A DNA stretch of 10,555 bases from assembly GCA_039024295.1 (NCBI GenBank), contig JBCDIQ010000194.1, positions 1-10,555 on the forward strand, in the 5' to 3' direction. The stretch's first letter is position 1. Every line of letters begins with the position of its first letter. The position numbers and the translations under genes were made by a program. Of the stretch, positions 1 to 8,152 are shown in pieces. A model generated the notes under the pieces. That model did not search any database and was not told the origin of the DNA. It saw only the letters and a program-made list of their open reading frames with translations. This DNA is from JBCDIQ01 sp039024295 (GTDB lineage: Bacteria > Bacteroidota > Bacteroidia > J057).

Positions 1-86
1 AGGGAGTGTATGTATACGTGGTGCAGTACCTCGATGTGGACGGCAAACAAGTCGAAGACAGCGGGACGATCACCCTCATCCGCTAG
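1..86 (+). CDS. C-terminal end of a secreted protein with a type IX secretion (type B) sorting domain, partial
   Basis: Codons starting at position 3 read GVYVYVVQYLDVDGK, continue QVEDSGTITLIR, and stop at TAG 84-86. This matches the end of the gliding-motility-associated (CHU_C, type B) sorting domain, which typically finishes with a GVYxYxVxY strand, a DGK turn and a closing TLIR strand. By family knowledge this tail directs a protein through the outer membrane by the type IX secretion system, so the gene probably encodes a large extracellular or surface protein. Only 27 residues are visible, so nothing can be said about its catalytic or adhesive part. A strong terminator follows 30 bases after the stop, so the gene ends its transcript. 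Confidence 0.8.
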   Translation, partial: GVYVYVVQYLDVDGKQVEDSGTITLIR

Positions 87-116
87 CTTTTGCTCAAATT
101 AGTGTAGCACTTACAT

Positions 117-149
117 GCGGCTGTCCCATAAGGACAGCCGCCTTTTTTT
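117..149 (+). terminator. Rho-independent terminator after the sorting-domain gene
   Basis: A perfect 10-bp GC-rich stem (GCGGCTGTCC at 117-126 with GGACAGCCGC at 132-141) encloses a CATAA loop and is followed by C and seven T at 143-149. It lies 30 bases after the stop of the left gene and 91 bases before the sensor kinase, so it separates the two transcripts. Confidence 0.93.
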
Positions 150-240
150 CACCTTCAATCACCAAAAATGTACGGTGACAGTCAGCAGAAAGAAATATCA
201 TCAGGAATTTGCTTTCTTGTGAGGAAATTGATTTTCCCGC

Positions 241-3200
241 ATGGCAATTGCCCATTATTTAATTGTATCCTGGTACCTGTTACTGTTCCTGCTGTGCGGA
301 GGTCCTAATCTGTTTGCCCAGGGGAGAGCTTCTGAGCCAATACTTCGTTTTGAGCATTACAGCACAGAGGAGGGACTCACCAGTAATTCCGTCACAGCCA
401 TTCTTCAGGATTCCAGAGGGTTTGTATGGATCGGTACCCCAAAAGGGCTAAATCGGTATGATGGTGCCCAAATTAAGCAGCTTGCTATGGATTCTTCTGG
501 AAATTCTGGAGAATTATTTATTCGTAGCATTGAAGAAGGCCAGGGAGGAAACCTTTGGGTTGGAACTGCCAGAAATGGGCTGCTAAAATATAATTGGCGA
601 AAAAACCAGCTTTCTCATTCATCTCCCCTTTTGGAAACCGAAGACTGGGATATTTTGAGCTTATGGGAGAATACTGACCAGTCATTGTGGATTGGCACAA
701 ATAAAGGCCTGTTTCTGGCAAGGCCTGGAGATACTCCTCCTGAGCAAGTTCTCTTGGGAAAAGGGAAACAACCTTCGGTGACCTGTATCCTTCCAGGTGC
801 TCAAACGGACCTCTGGATTGGAACGGAAGAAAAAGGACTTTTTAGGATCAAGAAAGATTATAGTGACAAAAACTTTCAGCAGTACACCAAGGAGTCTTCG
901 GTGCATCTCCCCGATAATCGGATAAGGACATTGCTCCTGACCAAGGATAACGTTCTGGTAATTGGCACAAATGAAGGGATCGGGGCTTTCCAAGAGGGAA
1001 ATCCTGGGAGAGATGACTTCGCCTTTTCCAGGGCCTTTCCACAGTTAATGAATGCTGACATTGAAGCGTTAACGGAAGATCGTGCCGGCAGAATTTGGGT
1101 AGGAACCTTTGATAAAGGGCTGTTTCGACTGGACCTAAGGAAGGGGGAACTTGCTAAAGTTGCTGCACAATCAGGCGGCCTGGAAGATAGTGTCATCATC
1201 TCCTTGTTGACCGATAGGTCCGGGCTGCTATGGGTTGGGACCTACAGCAGAGGAGCCTATACGACCAACCCCGTCAAAGTCGAATTTAATTTTGTAAGTC
1301 CGGGTGACAACTCCTCTAACGGAGATGTGTATGCAATTTTTGAAGAAAGCGATGAAGATATTTGGATGGGAACCTCTCAGGGGCTGACCCGGCTGAACCC
1401 CTATTTGCAAAGTTTTCAGAAGCTAAGTCACCCGGAGTGGGAACAAACGATCATGTATGCCATTCAGGCGGATGATCAAGGAGGGATTTTTCTGGGTTCT
1501 TCAGGTCAGGGCTTGGGCTACCTTAAAAAGCAGGAGCTGGGCAATGGTAAAATTGATGTATTAGGCCTTATAGGGGAAGATATCTTATGTATTTATAAAG
1601 ACCCCTTACTTGCCGGTACCTATTGGGTTGGGCATACCTCTGGAATGGCGCGAATTACCATGCAGCCTGGCGGTCTTCCTTCCCTGGAGCTCCTGCCTTC
1701 TCTTGAAGAAACCTTTGCCGGACTGGAAGTTCAGACAATTCTGAGGGACCGAAATGGAAAACTTTGGATAGGAACATATACGGGTATTTTTGTATGGCCT
1801 CAGGACAGTGATACACCTCAAAGATTTTCCGGACCTGAAAATCAATTTGACGAGCTGACCGTCTATGCACTTCATCAAGGAGCAGATTCAAGCTTGTGGA
1901 TTGGTACAAATAAGGGGCTATGGTGGTATGCAGAAACCTCTGGAGAAGTTGGCCATTATACCATTTTTGAAGGCCTGCCAGACAATTTTGTATACAGCAT
2001 CTTACCGGATAAAGAGGGGAACTTTTGGATCAGCTCAAACCTTGGATTGACAAAAGCACGGATCCAGGGAACCCCTCAGACCTTGATGTTTATTTCATAT
2101 GACCTTAAATCTGGTCTTCAATGTCGGGCATTCAACTATGGTGCTTTTCACAGGGGAACTTCCGGGAATATGTACATGGGGTGTGATAGAGGGTTGACGT
2201 ATTTTCATCCTGATCTGATTGTGGAAAATGATGTGCCTCCGTTGGTCAGTATTCTAGATTTTCAAATTGCCGATACCAGCGTGTCCCCTGGCAACAAAGC
2301 ACCTTTCAAAGGGGACATTTCAGCTACAAAAGAAATTGTGCTAGAGTATGATCAAAATGACATCACATTCGAATTTATCGCTTTGAACTACATTGAACCA
2401 GAAAAAAATGAATATGCTTACCTGATGGAAGGCGTAAACAATTCCTGGAGGTATGTGAAACAAAACCGTACGGCCGTATTCAACGACCTCGCTCCAGGAA
2501 ACTATGTCTTTCGCGTAAAAGCTGCCTACAACAGTGGAATTTGGAACGAGCAGGGAACCAGTTTGAGGATAATTGTCAATCCCCCGTTTTGGCAAACGCC
2601 TTTGTTCTATTTGTTCGAGCTGCTTATCGCGGGACTGTTGGTACTGTTATTTGTAAAAATTCGAACCCGCCAGTTGGAGCAAAACAAACGTAAACTGGAA
2701 GAAAAAATCGCTCAGCGTACCCAGGAGCTAAGCAGGCAAAAAGAACGTACAGAGGAGGCACTGGAAGACCTGAAAGCTACCCAAACCCAGCTGGTAGAAT
2801 CAGAGAAAATGGCTTCCTTGGGCCAGTTAACCGCCGGGGTTGCCCATGAAATTAATAACCCCATTACCTTTGTAAATGGGAATGTTAGGCCGTTGAAACG
2901 GGACCTGGATGATTTGCTGAGCATCCTGAATGCGTACGAGAGCGCAGCTGGTACCTTGTCTAAGCCAGAAGTCTTTGCTGAGGTAACCCGATTGAAATCA
3001 GATCTTGAGTATGGGTTATTGGTAGAGGAAATTCACCAGCTACTGGACGGAATCGAAGAAGGGGCACAAAGAACCTCAAAAATTGTTAAAGGGCTGCAGA
3101 ATTTCTCTCGGCTTGATGAGCAAGACCGTAAGCTTGCAGATATTCATGAAGGCCTGAATTCTACTTGCCTCATCCTGAGCAATGAGCTTAAGGGTGACAT

Positions 3201-3579
3201 TGAGGTCATAAAAGATTATGGCGACATTCCCAAGATCATGTGCTATCCCGGTAAATTGAACCAGGTGTTTATGAACCTGCTTACCAATGCCATTCAGGCA
3301 ATTGAGGGGAAAGGAGCCATCACCCTAAAAACCCGATTAGAAGGAGGGGAGGTCAAAATATCAATTGAGGATACGGGAAAAGGAATGGATGAAGCCATCC
3401 AAAAGCGAATCTTTGAGCCTTTTTTCACTACCAAGGATGTTGGTTATGGCACTGGTTTGGGCTTATCTATCAGTTTTGGTATTATAGAACACCATAATGG
3501 TAAGATCACGGTAAGCAGCGAAATTGGGAAGGGGTCCGTATTTTGTATCTCCTTACCAGCAGAAACAGGCCAATCCTGA
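241..3579 (+). CDS. Hybrid-type membrane sensor histidine kinase with 14 propeller repeats and Y_Y_Y domain
   Basis: This is a membrane sensor that should autophosphorylate on His and pass phosphate to the response regulator encoded next. A signal peptide (about 1-27, ending LFAQG) is followed by 14 two-component-regulator-propeller blades (WIGT/WVGT-GL motifs from residue 61 to about 655). That number suits two seven-bladed propellers in the periplasm. Next come a Y_Y_Y domain (about 705-780), one membrane segment (about 787-806), a coiled coil (about 807-855), and a kinase core. The core has an H-box with His869 (AHEINNP), an N-box (Asn1012, Asn1016), a G1 box (DTGKGM, from Asp1044), an F box (FEPFFTT, 1058-1064) and a G2 box (GTGLGL, 1070-1075). 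All catalytic boxes are intact. Unlike classical one-protein HTCS regulators, it has no receiver or AraC-type domain after the kinase. ATG 241 is the first start after an in-frame TGA at 229. The ligand is unknown; sugars or polymers are usual for the family. Confidence 0.95.
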   Translation: MAIAHYLIVSWYLLLFLLCGGPNLFAQGRASEPILRFEHYSTEEGLTSNSVTAILQDSRGFVWIGTPKGLNRYDGAQIKQLAMDSSGNSGELFIRSIEEGQGGNLWVGTARNGLLKYNWRKNQLSHSSPLLETEDWDILSLWENTDQSLWIGTNKGLFLARPGDTPPEQVLLGKGKQPSVTCILPGAQTDLWIGTEEKGLFRIKKDYSDKNFQQYTKESSVHLPDNRIRTLLLTKDNVLVIGTNEGIGAFQEGNPGRDDFAFSRAFPQLMNADIEALTEDRAGRIWVGTFDKGLFRLDLRKGELAKVAAQSGGLEDSVIISLLTDRSGLLWVGTYSRGAYTTNPVKVEFNFVSPGDNSSNGDVYAIFEESDEDIWMGTSQGLTRLNPYLQSFQKLSHPEWEQTIMYAIQADDQGGIFLGSSGQGLGYLKKQELGNGKIDVLGLIGEDILCIYKDPLLAGTYWVGHTSGMARITMQPGGLPSLELLPSLEETFAGLEVQTILRDRNGKLWIGTYTGIFVWPQDSDTPQRFSGPENQFDELTVYALHQGADSSLWIGTNKGLWWYAETSGEVGHYTIFEGLPDNFVYSILPDKEGNFWISSNLGLTKARIQGTPQTLMFISYDLKSGLQCRAFNYGAFHRGTSGNMYMGCDRGLTYFHPDLIVENDVPPLVSILDFQIADTSVSPGNKAPFKGDISATKEIVLEYDQNDITFEFIALNYIEPEKNEYAYLMEGVNNSWRYVKQNRTAVFNDLAPGNYVFRVKAAYNSGIWNEQGTSLRIIVNPPFWQTPLFYLFELLIAGLLVLLFVKIRTRQLEQNKRKLEEKIAQRTQELSRQKERTEEALEDLKATQTQLVESEKMASLGQLTAGVAHEINNPITFVNGNVRPLKRDLDDLLSILNAYESAAGTLSKPEVFAEVTRLKSDLEYGLLVEEIHQLLDGIEEGAQRTSKIVKGLQNFSRLDEQDRKLADIHEGLNSTCLILSNELKGDIEVIKDYGDIPKIMCYPGKLNQVFMNLLTNAIQAIEGKGAITLKTRLEGGEVKISIEDTGKGMDEAIQKRIFEPFFTTKDVGYGTGLGLSISFGIIEHHNGKITVSSEIGKGSVFCISLPAETGQS

Positions 3580-4667
3580 TGGATAAACGAGCGTTTTCAA
3601 TTCTTTACATCGATGATGAGCACCACAACCTCATCACGTTTAAAGCTGCTTTTAGAAGAGAATACCGGATACTTACTGCCCAAAGCGGTCCTGAAGCCTT
3701 AGAGGTTCTCCGCAACAATGAGGTAGGCCTGGTCATTTCAGACCAGCGGATGCCTGAAATGACAGGGGTAGAAGTACTGGAAAAAATTTCACGCGAATAT
3801 CCTGATACCGTAAGAATCATCCTCACCGGCTTCAGCGATGTAGAAGCCATCATCAACGGAATTAATTCTGGGGGCATTTTTCGCTACATAACAAAACCCT
3901 GGGAAGAGCAAGAGTTGAGGATGACCATAGAAAACGCACGACAAGTTCACAGGCTCAATAGAAGTAACCACAGAATCTTGTCGGAGCTCCAGCAAAAATT
4001 GGAGGAACAAGAGCGACTCATGCGGTTGTTTGTCCGGTATGTGCCAGAACAAGTGGTCACCAAGGCCTTGGCCACTACAGATATGGCTACAATGTTTGAG
4101 GGGGAAGAACTTAATGTAGCCGTTTTATTCTGTGATCTACGCGGCTTTACCAGGATGAGCGAACAGCTGCCGCCTGAAATCATCGTAAAATTCTTGAACG
4201 ATTACTACAGCCTGATGTCCATGGCCATCCACCACCACCACGGGAGTGTAACCCAATTTGTTGGGGATGAGATATTCGCCACTTTTGGCGCACCCGTAGC
4301 CGATGTATTCAACGAGCGAAATGCAGTATTCTGCTCATTGGAAATGATGGATAAATTGAATCAACTCAACGAGCAGTATGCTTCCACACTTGGGAGTGAG
4401 ATATGCATGGGGATTGGCATCAATGCAGGACCCGCCATTACCGGAAATATGGGGTCTGAGGCCCGAATAAATTACGCCGTCACAGGAGAAACGGTGAACA
4501 CAGGGAAAAGACTGGAAATTCTTTCAAAAGAAAAGGATAATTCTATCTTGATCAGCCAGGCGGTGTATGACAAAACCAAAGGGATCATCAAAACCCAAGA
4601 TTGGCCTCGCATACTCATGGCCAGAGGCAACGAAATTTCTGTTTACCAGGTTCTTGAAAGAAAGTAG
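3579..4667 (+). CDS. Response regulator fused to a class III adenylate/guanylate cyclase
   Basis: This is a cytoplasmic 362-residue output protein: a phosphorylatable receiver that should control synthesis of a cyclic nucleotide. The receiver (about 6-120) has the acidic pair Asp12/Asp13, phospho-acceptor Asp55 (SDQRMPEMTG), Thr83 and Lys106 (ITKPW). A helical linker (about 125-165) leads to the cyclase domain. Metal-binding Asp186 (FCDLRGFT) and Asp230 (FVGDE) are present, as are transition-state residues Asn307 and Arg311 (TVNTGKR). The two positions that usually select the base carry Gln226 (TQFVGD, usually Lys in adenylate cyclases) and Ala300 (NYAV, usually Thr or Asp). ATP as substrate is therefore likely by family but not shown. 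ATG 3579 overlaps the kinase stop (TGATG), which implies translational coupling and a dedicated pair. An upstream in-frame TTG at 3543 would add 12 residues inside the kinase gene and is less likely. No DNA-binding domain is present. Confidence 0.93.
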   Translation: MDKRAFSILYIDDEHHNLITFKAAFRREYRILTAQSGPEALEVLRNNEVGLVISDQRMPEMTGVEVLEKISREYPDTVRIILTGFSDVEAIINGINSGGIFRYITKPWEEQELRMTIENARQVHRLNRSNHRILSELQQKLEEQERLMRLFVRYVPEQVVTKALATTDMATMFEGEELNVAVLFCDLRGFTRMSEQLPPEIIVKFLNDYYSLMSMAIHHHHGSVTQFVGDEIFATFGAPVADVFNERNAVFCSLEMMDKLNQLNEQYASTLGSEICMGIGINAGPAITGNMGSEARINYAVTGETVNTGKRLEILSKEKDNSILISQAVYDKTKGIIKTQDWPRILMARGNEISVYQVLERK

Positions 4668-4790
4668 GCCCTATGTGTGGATAGCCTACGTTTGGAGATC
4701 AGAAGGGCAATTTCTAGCTTGCAAGTCAATTTTTTCAGTGCCAAAGCCCAGATTTGTTCCTGCACAGTTTTACATTGATTCGCACCCACT

Positions 4791-5509
4791 ATGATCCGAA
4801 AGCTTTCTATCGTTATTCCAGCTTATAATGAGGAAAAACCATCCATTTAATCCTTGATAAAATCAAGGCAGTGGAGCTGGTTCAAGGAATCGAACAGTGA
4901 CGCATCATCGTCAATGATTGTTCTAAAGATGGGACTGAGGAGGCACTTCATACCTATATGAGCAATAACCCGGAGCTGCAAATTGCCTATTATAAGCATG
5001 AGGTAAATCGAGGAAAGGGAGCTGCTTTGAGAACGGGGATTTCGAAAGCAACCGGAGAATACCTCATCATTCAGGATGCTGACTTGGAGTACGACCCACG
5101 CGAATACAATGATCTGCTCGGGCCCGTTCTAGAGGGTTTTGCTGATGTTGTGTATGGCTCCCGTTTCATGGGCAGTAACCCTCACCGCATCCTATTTTTC
5201 TGGCATTCTATCGGGAATAAATTGCTCACCACCCTGTCCAATATGTTCACCAACCTGAACCTCACGGACATGGAAACTTGCTACAAACTATTTGAAACTA
5301 AGCTGATCCAGTCTATTACGCTCAAGGAAAACCGATTTGGGTTTGAGCCAGAAGTGACTGCCCGTATCTCCCGGGTTCCTCGTATCAGAATCTACGAGGT
5401 AGGGATTTCATATTACGGACGGACCTATGAAGAGGGCAAGAAAATTGGGTGGAGGGATGGTTTCAGGGCGATTTACTGTATCCTGAAATATGGGATGCTG
5501 AAGCGATAA
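4791..5509 (+). pseudogene. Family 2 glycosyltransferase, broken by a frameshift and an in-frame stop
   Basis: Read with one extra base, this is a GT2 enzyme of about 239 residues, resembling polyprenyl-phosphate glycosyltransferases. From ATG 4791 it reads MIRKLSIVIPAYNEEK, then stops at TAA 4848-4850. One more A in the five-A run at 4833-4837 would restore TIHLILDKIKAVELVQGIEQ. That frame then meets TGA at 4898-4900 and resumes RIIVNDCSKDGTEE, the expected VDDxSxDGT strand. From 4901 to TAA 5507 it is open, with the DAD metal motif at 5075-5083, a GSRF motif, and an NRFGFEPE...YEVGISYYGRTYEEGKK tail well conserved for the family. The surviving open frame (ATG 4958, 183 residues) lacks the nucleotide-binding N-terminus and is unlikely to be active alone. 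The good preservation downstream suggests a recent lesion or sequencing errors. Its sugar donor is unknown. Confidence 0.82.
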
Positions 5510-5519
5510 GGAATCGTTT
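5501..5519 (+). terminator. Weak hairpin across the glycosyltransferase stop codon
   Basis: AAGCGAT (5501-5507) can pair with ATCGTTT (5513-5519), including one G-U pair, around an AAGGA loop, with one more T after it. It lies in the 22-base gap between converging genes, where a terminator is expected. However, the stem is short and AT-rich and the T run is poor, so its function is a guess. Confidence 0.27.
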
Positions 5520-5531
5520 TGAGAGGTGGAA

Positions 5532-6170
5532 CTAGCCTGCTAATACCTCCGCAAGAATGGGACGCAGGCCGCTAAAAAAGAATTCTACCGCGATAACCAT
5601 TACAATCAGTCCCATAAGCCTCATCATTACATTGAGGCCAGTTTGTCCGATGATCTTGATCAGTCGAGAGCCTGTGTAGAGAATCCCAAAAGTGGCCGCC
5701 ATTACAAGTGCTGCGCTTCCAATCAGCACCAGCTTTTTCATAGGGGTATCTGCGTCTTGCATCAATACAATAGAATTGGTGATGGTCCCTGGACCGCAGA
5801 TCATCGGGATGGCAAGTGGGGTAACCGAAATATCGTCCACGTATTGTTTTATCTCACTCTCTTTTACCTTGATTTTGCCGAGCTTGGCCTGAAGCATGTC
5901 CTGGCCCATCATAAAAAATATGATGCCTCCTACGATCCGTAATGCGTTGATAGAGATACCGAAGAAATCAAACAACACATTGCCTGAAAACATAAAAAAT
6001 AGAATGGTGCCCATGGCAACCAGGGTAGCTTTCATGGCCGTTTTTCTCCGCTCTAAAGGCGATAGTTCGGCTGTCATGGTCATAAATACCGGCATCACCC
6101 CCAGTGGATTTACCAGGGTGAAATAGGAGGTGAGGGCAATTAGCCCCAAAGAGTAGTAGGCATCGTTCAT
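5532..6170 (-). CDS. MarC family (UPF0056) integral membrane protein
   Basis: This is a 212-residue inner-membrane protein of the MarC/UPF0056 family. It begins MNDAYYSLGLIALTSYFTLV and carries the family's N-terminal NPLG motif, a central AIPMICGPGTI motif, and about six hydrophobic segments in two similar halves (SYFTLVNPLG early, SVTPLAIPMICGPGTI in the middle). The length is normal for the family. Its biochemical function is not established: the old link to multiple antibiotic resistance in E. coli was not upheld, and a transporter role is only assumed from the fold. ATG 6170 is preferred. A longer in-frame reading would begin with TTG at 6200 and add ten hydrophilic residues. It converges on the broken glycosyltransferase and lies 106 bases downstream of the S41 peptidase on the same strand. 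Confidence 0.92.
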   Translation of the reverse strand: MNDAYYSLGLIALTSYFTLVNPLGVMPVFMTMTAELSPLERRKTAMKATLVAMGTILFFMFSGNVLFDFFGISINALRIVGGIIFFMMGQDMLQAKLGKIKVKESEIKQYVDDISVTPLAIPMICGPGTITNSIVLMQDADTPMKKLVLIGSAALVMAATFGILYTGSRLIKIIGQTGLNVMMRLMGLIVMVIAVEFFFSGLRPILAEVLAG

Positions 6171-6276
6171 TTCACGGTCAATTTTCAGACCGCAAAGCAA
6201 CGTCTTTTCAAGCAGAACAAAAACCCTTTTTCAGGAATATATGCCAGCTACTACTTGCGACCAGGTACCTCAGGCG

Positions 6277-8052
6277 TTACTCCCTTGCGATTAATTCAAG
6301 AACTGCTTCCATTTGTTCATCCTTGCCAGATTTAATGCCCTCGTATGTCGTTGGGACCTCAATGTCGGGAATGATCCCCCTGGCCGGTGCATCTTCATTA
6401 AAGGAGCCAAAAATGGGAATGTCCACCTCTATTCCTGTCTCGGGCAATTGAAAAAACAGCATATTGCCTCCGTTCAGGCCTTTCAGGCTGCCGCCGGTTG
6501 TTTCCCCTACCAATTGACCGACGTTACAGTCCCGGAATGCTTTGGCCATGTAAAAAGTGGCAGAGCTATTGGCAGCATCAACCAATAGATACACTTTCCC
6601 TTGATAGGCCTTTTTGCCTTTTGGGTACTTATTTACCCCCAAGGTTCCCTCGATGGGCATATAGAAATTGGCACCACATGACTTGGTGGTTTCCCGGAAG
6701 TCGTACACCGACTTATCCCAGGTGGAGATATACGGTCTAAGGTATTCTGGTAGGTAATTGAACCGCTGACGATCCTCAAATGCATTTTGGGTACAGTCTT
6801 CTTTGAGCAGATAATTATTCAGGACTGCCAGCACTTCATCTGCCCCACCTTCATTTCCCCTGATGTCTATGACCAAATTTAGGACCTCTTCCTTTTTGAG
6901 GGTTTTGAATGCATCATCCAGAAATTTTTTCCAGTCCATCTCAAAATTCCATATGGTAAAGGTGCCCATCTTTAAGTACCCGGTCTTTGGGTTGAGCAAT
7001 TTGAATGACCAGGTATCATCATACCTTCTGGGCATATCAGGGAATTTCTTGTAAATGGCCCGGTTTCGGTCAGCCCGTGTCAGTGCTTGTACCTTAATTG
7101 AATGAGACTCAACTGCGCCAGGTTGTTGAACAGTCAATTCATAAAAGCCTTCGTTAGGCGGCAGAAAAAGCGGCATGTATACATCAAATACTTCGTAGGT
7201 ATTGTACCCTGCTACATTGAGGTCGTTGAACCGCTTTGCATGGTTGTCTCCATCTCCCCTGGTAAGGATGAGTAGGCTGTCAGCCAGTTGATCTATGGAC
7301 ATCCCGTTGATGGCAAGAATTTGCGTCCCACGTTGCAGCTCATCATCAGGCGCTACATTTTTGGTAATGTATAATTTCCGATCTAGCCATTGAAGCCCAA
7401 AGGGCAATTTATCCGGCTGGTCCAGGATGACATGCTTTACGACTCCAGTTTGGTTAAACGGATTTGCGTAAGTATGCCCACATTTGAGGGTGGCGGTAAA
7501 CCGAGAGATTTCTTTATAAGCCTCAGCGTATGAATGGGGCTTTGTGAATTTCTGTTCCAGAGAAGCTAAGGCCTCATAGAAGGAGGTGCTGTCATGGTAG
7601 CGAAAAATTCCTGGGTGAAGCTTCCACAAAGCCTCCCCCAATAATTTCGCATCTGAGGTGAGTGCTGCTGGATCGAGTAGGGGTAAATCTGCTGCTTGAT
7701 AAACAGGTAGCTTGTCCCATACCTCAGTTCCGGGTAGGAAAGTGGGAGTAAATATCCCCAGCCGGTTGCCTTGACGGTCCAGCTCCCAGGTAACCTGGCC
7801 ATCCGGAGTTTCCAAGACAAATTTGTATTCCAGTAAATCCGGTGTTGCTTCAAATATGATGGTCTGTTGCCAGGTATCCTTTGTGTTTTCCAGGAAGACC
7901 GTTTTTTCCCAACTCAGCGGAGGAACACTTCCTCGTAAGCCTGGTTTGGCAGTATTCAGTTCAGGTAATTCAGTAAGGTGAAAGGTTACTTGTTGCTGCG
8001 CGGATAACCTTCCAATTGTCAACAGGAGGATAACAATCAAAAGCTTTTTCAT
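6277..8052 (-). CDS. Exported S41 family peptidase with CBM20-like N-terminal domain
   Basis: This is a 591-residue exported serine peptidase related to the C-terminal processing/tricorn family. A signal peptide (about 1-18, ending RLSAQQ) is followed by a beta-rich domain (about 21-100). Its pattern of VTFHL, LRGSVPPLSW, LEYKF and VTWELDRQGNR resembles a CBM20 starch-binding domain (Trp89-Glu90, Asn96-Arg97). A cap region contains CGHTY (His193), and a PDZ-like segment lies around 215-275. The S41 core has VIDIRGNEGG (Asp396 onward), the likely nucleophile Ser497 (AANSSAT), GETTGG and a C-terminal ARGIIPDIEV strand. No Lys occupies the usual CtpA-type dyad position clearly, as in tricorn-like members. 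It probably acts in the periplasm or outside the cell; the substrate is unknown. The thioredoxin-like gene lies 100 bases upstream on the same strand, so co-transcription is possible. ATG 8052 directly precedes the signal peptide. Confidence 0.92.
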   Translation of the reverse strand: MKKLLIVILLLTIGRLSAQQQVTFHLTELPELNTAKPGLRGSVPPLSWEKTVFLENTKDTWQQTIIFEATPDLLEYKFVLETPDGQVTWELDRQGNRLGIFTPTFLPGTEVWDKLPVYQAADLPLLDPAALTSDAKLLGEALWKLHPGIFRYHDSTSFYEALASLEQKFTKPHSYAEAYKEISRFTATLKCGHTYANPFNQTGVVKHVILDQPDKLPFGLQWLDRKLYITKNVAPDDELQRGTQILAINGMSIDQLADSLLILTRGDGDNHAKRFNDLNVAGYNTYEVFDVYMPLFLPPNEGFYELTVQQPGAVESHSIKVQALTRADRNRAIYKKFPDMPRRYDDTWSFKLLNPKTGYLKMGTFTIWNFEMDWKKFLDDAFKTLKKEEVLNLVIDIRGNEGGADEVLAVLNNYLLKEDCTQNAFEDRQRFNYLPEYLRPYISTWDKSVYDFRETTKSCGANFYMPIEGTLGVNKYPKGKKAYQGKVYLLVDAANSSATFYMAKAFRDCNVGQLVGETTGGSLKGLNGGNMLFFQLPETGIEVDIPIFGSFNEDAPARGIIPDIEVPTTYEGIKSGKDEQMEAVLELIARE

Positions 8053-8152
8053 ATGAAAAAGATGGAAAACTTCAACAATAGTTGCAAAGAGTGGATGTAT
8101 TGCTTTCCTGGAATAACATGATTTCAGGCTTTTAGGGTGATTTACAACTTCC

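Noticed and set aside
3543..3578. TTG at 3543 as the start of the cyclase gene
   Set aside because: The added 12 residues have no receiver-domain counterpart. ATG 3579 places the first beta strand at the normal distance and gives a classic stop-start overlap.
4664..4689. GTAGGC/GCCTAC hairpin after the cyclase stop as a terminator
   Set aside because: It has only a 6-bp stem with a 14-base loop and no T run, so it is not convincing as a terminator.
4567..4794. 75-codon open frame on the + strand at the end of the cyclase gene
   Set aside because: It overlaps the cyclase reading frame for 100 bases and its product looks like translated noncoding sequence. It also runs into the glycosyltransferase start.
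4833..4900. Programmed -1 frameshift or recoded TGA in the glycosyltransferase
   Set aside because: A -1 slip at the A run would restore the frame, but the separate TGA would still stop translation. No selenocysteine-type hairpin or other recoding signal is evident, and GT2 enzymes are not known to need either event.
6171..6200. TTG at 6200 as the start of the MarC-family gene
   Set aside because: The extension is hydrophilic and unlike the family. ATG 6170 starts directly before the first membrane segment.
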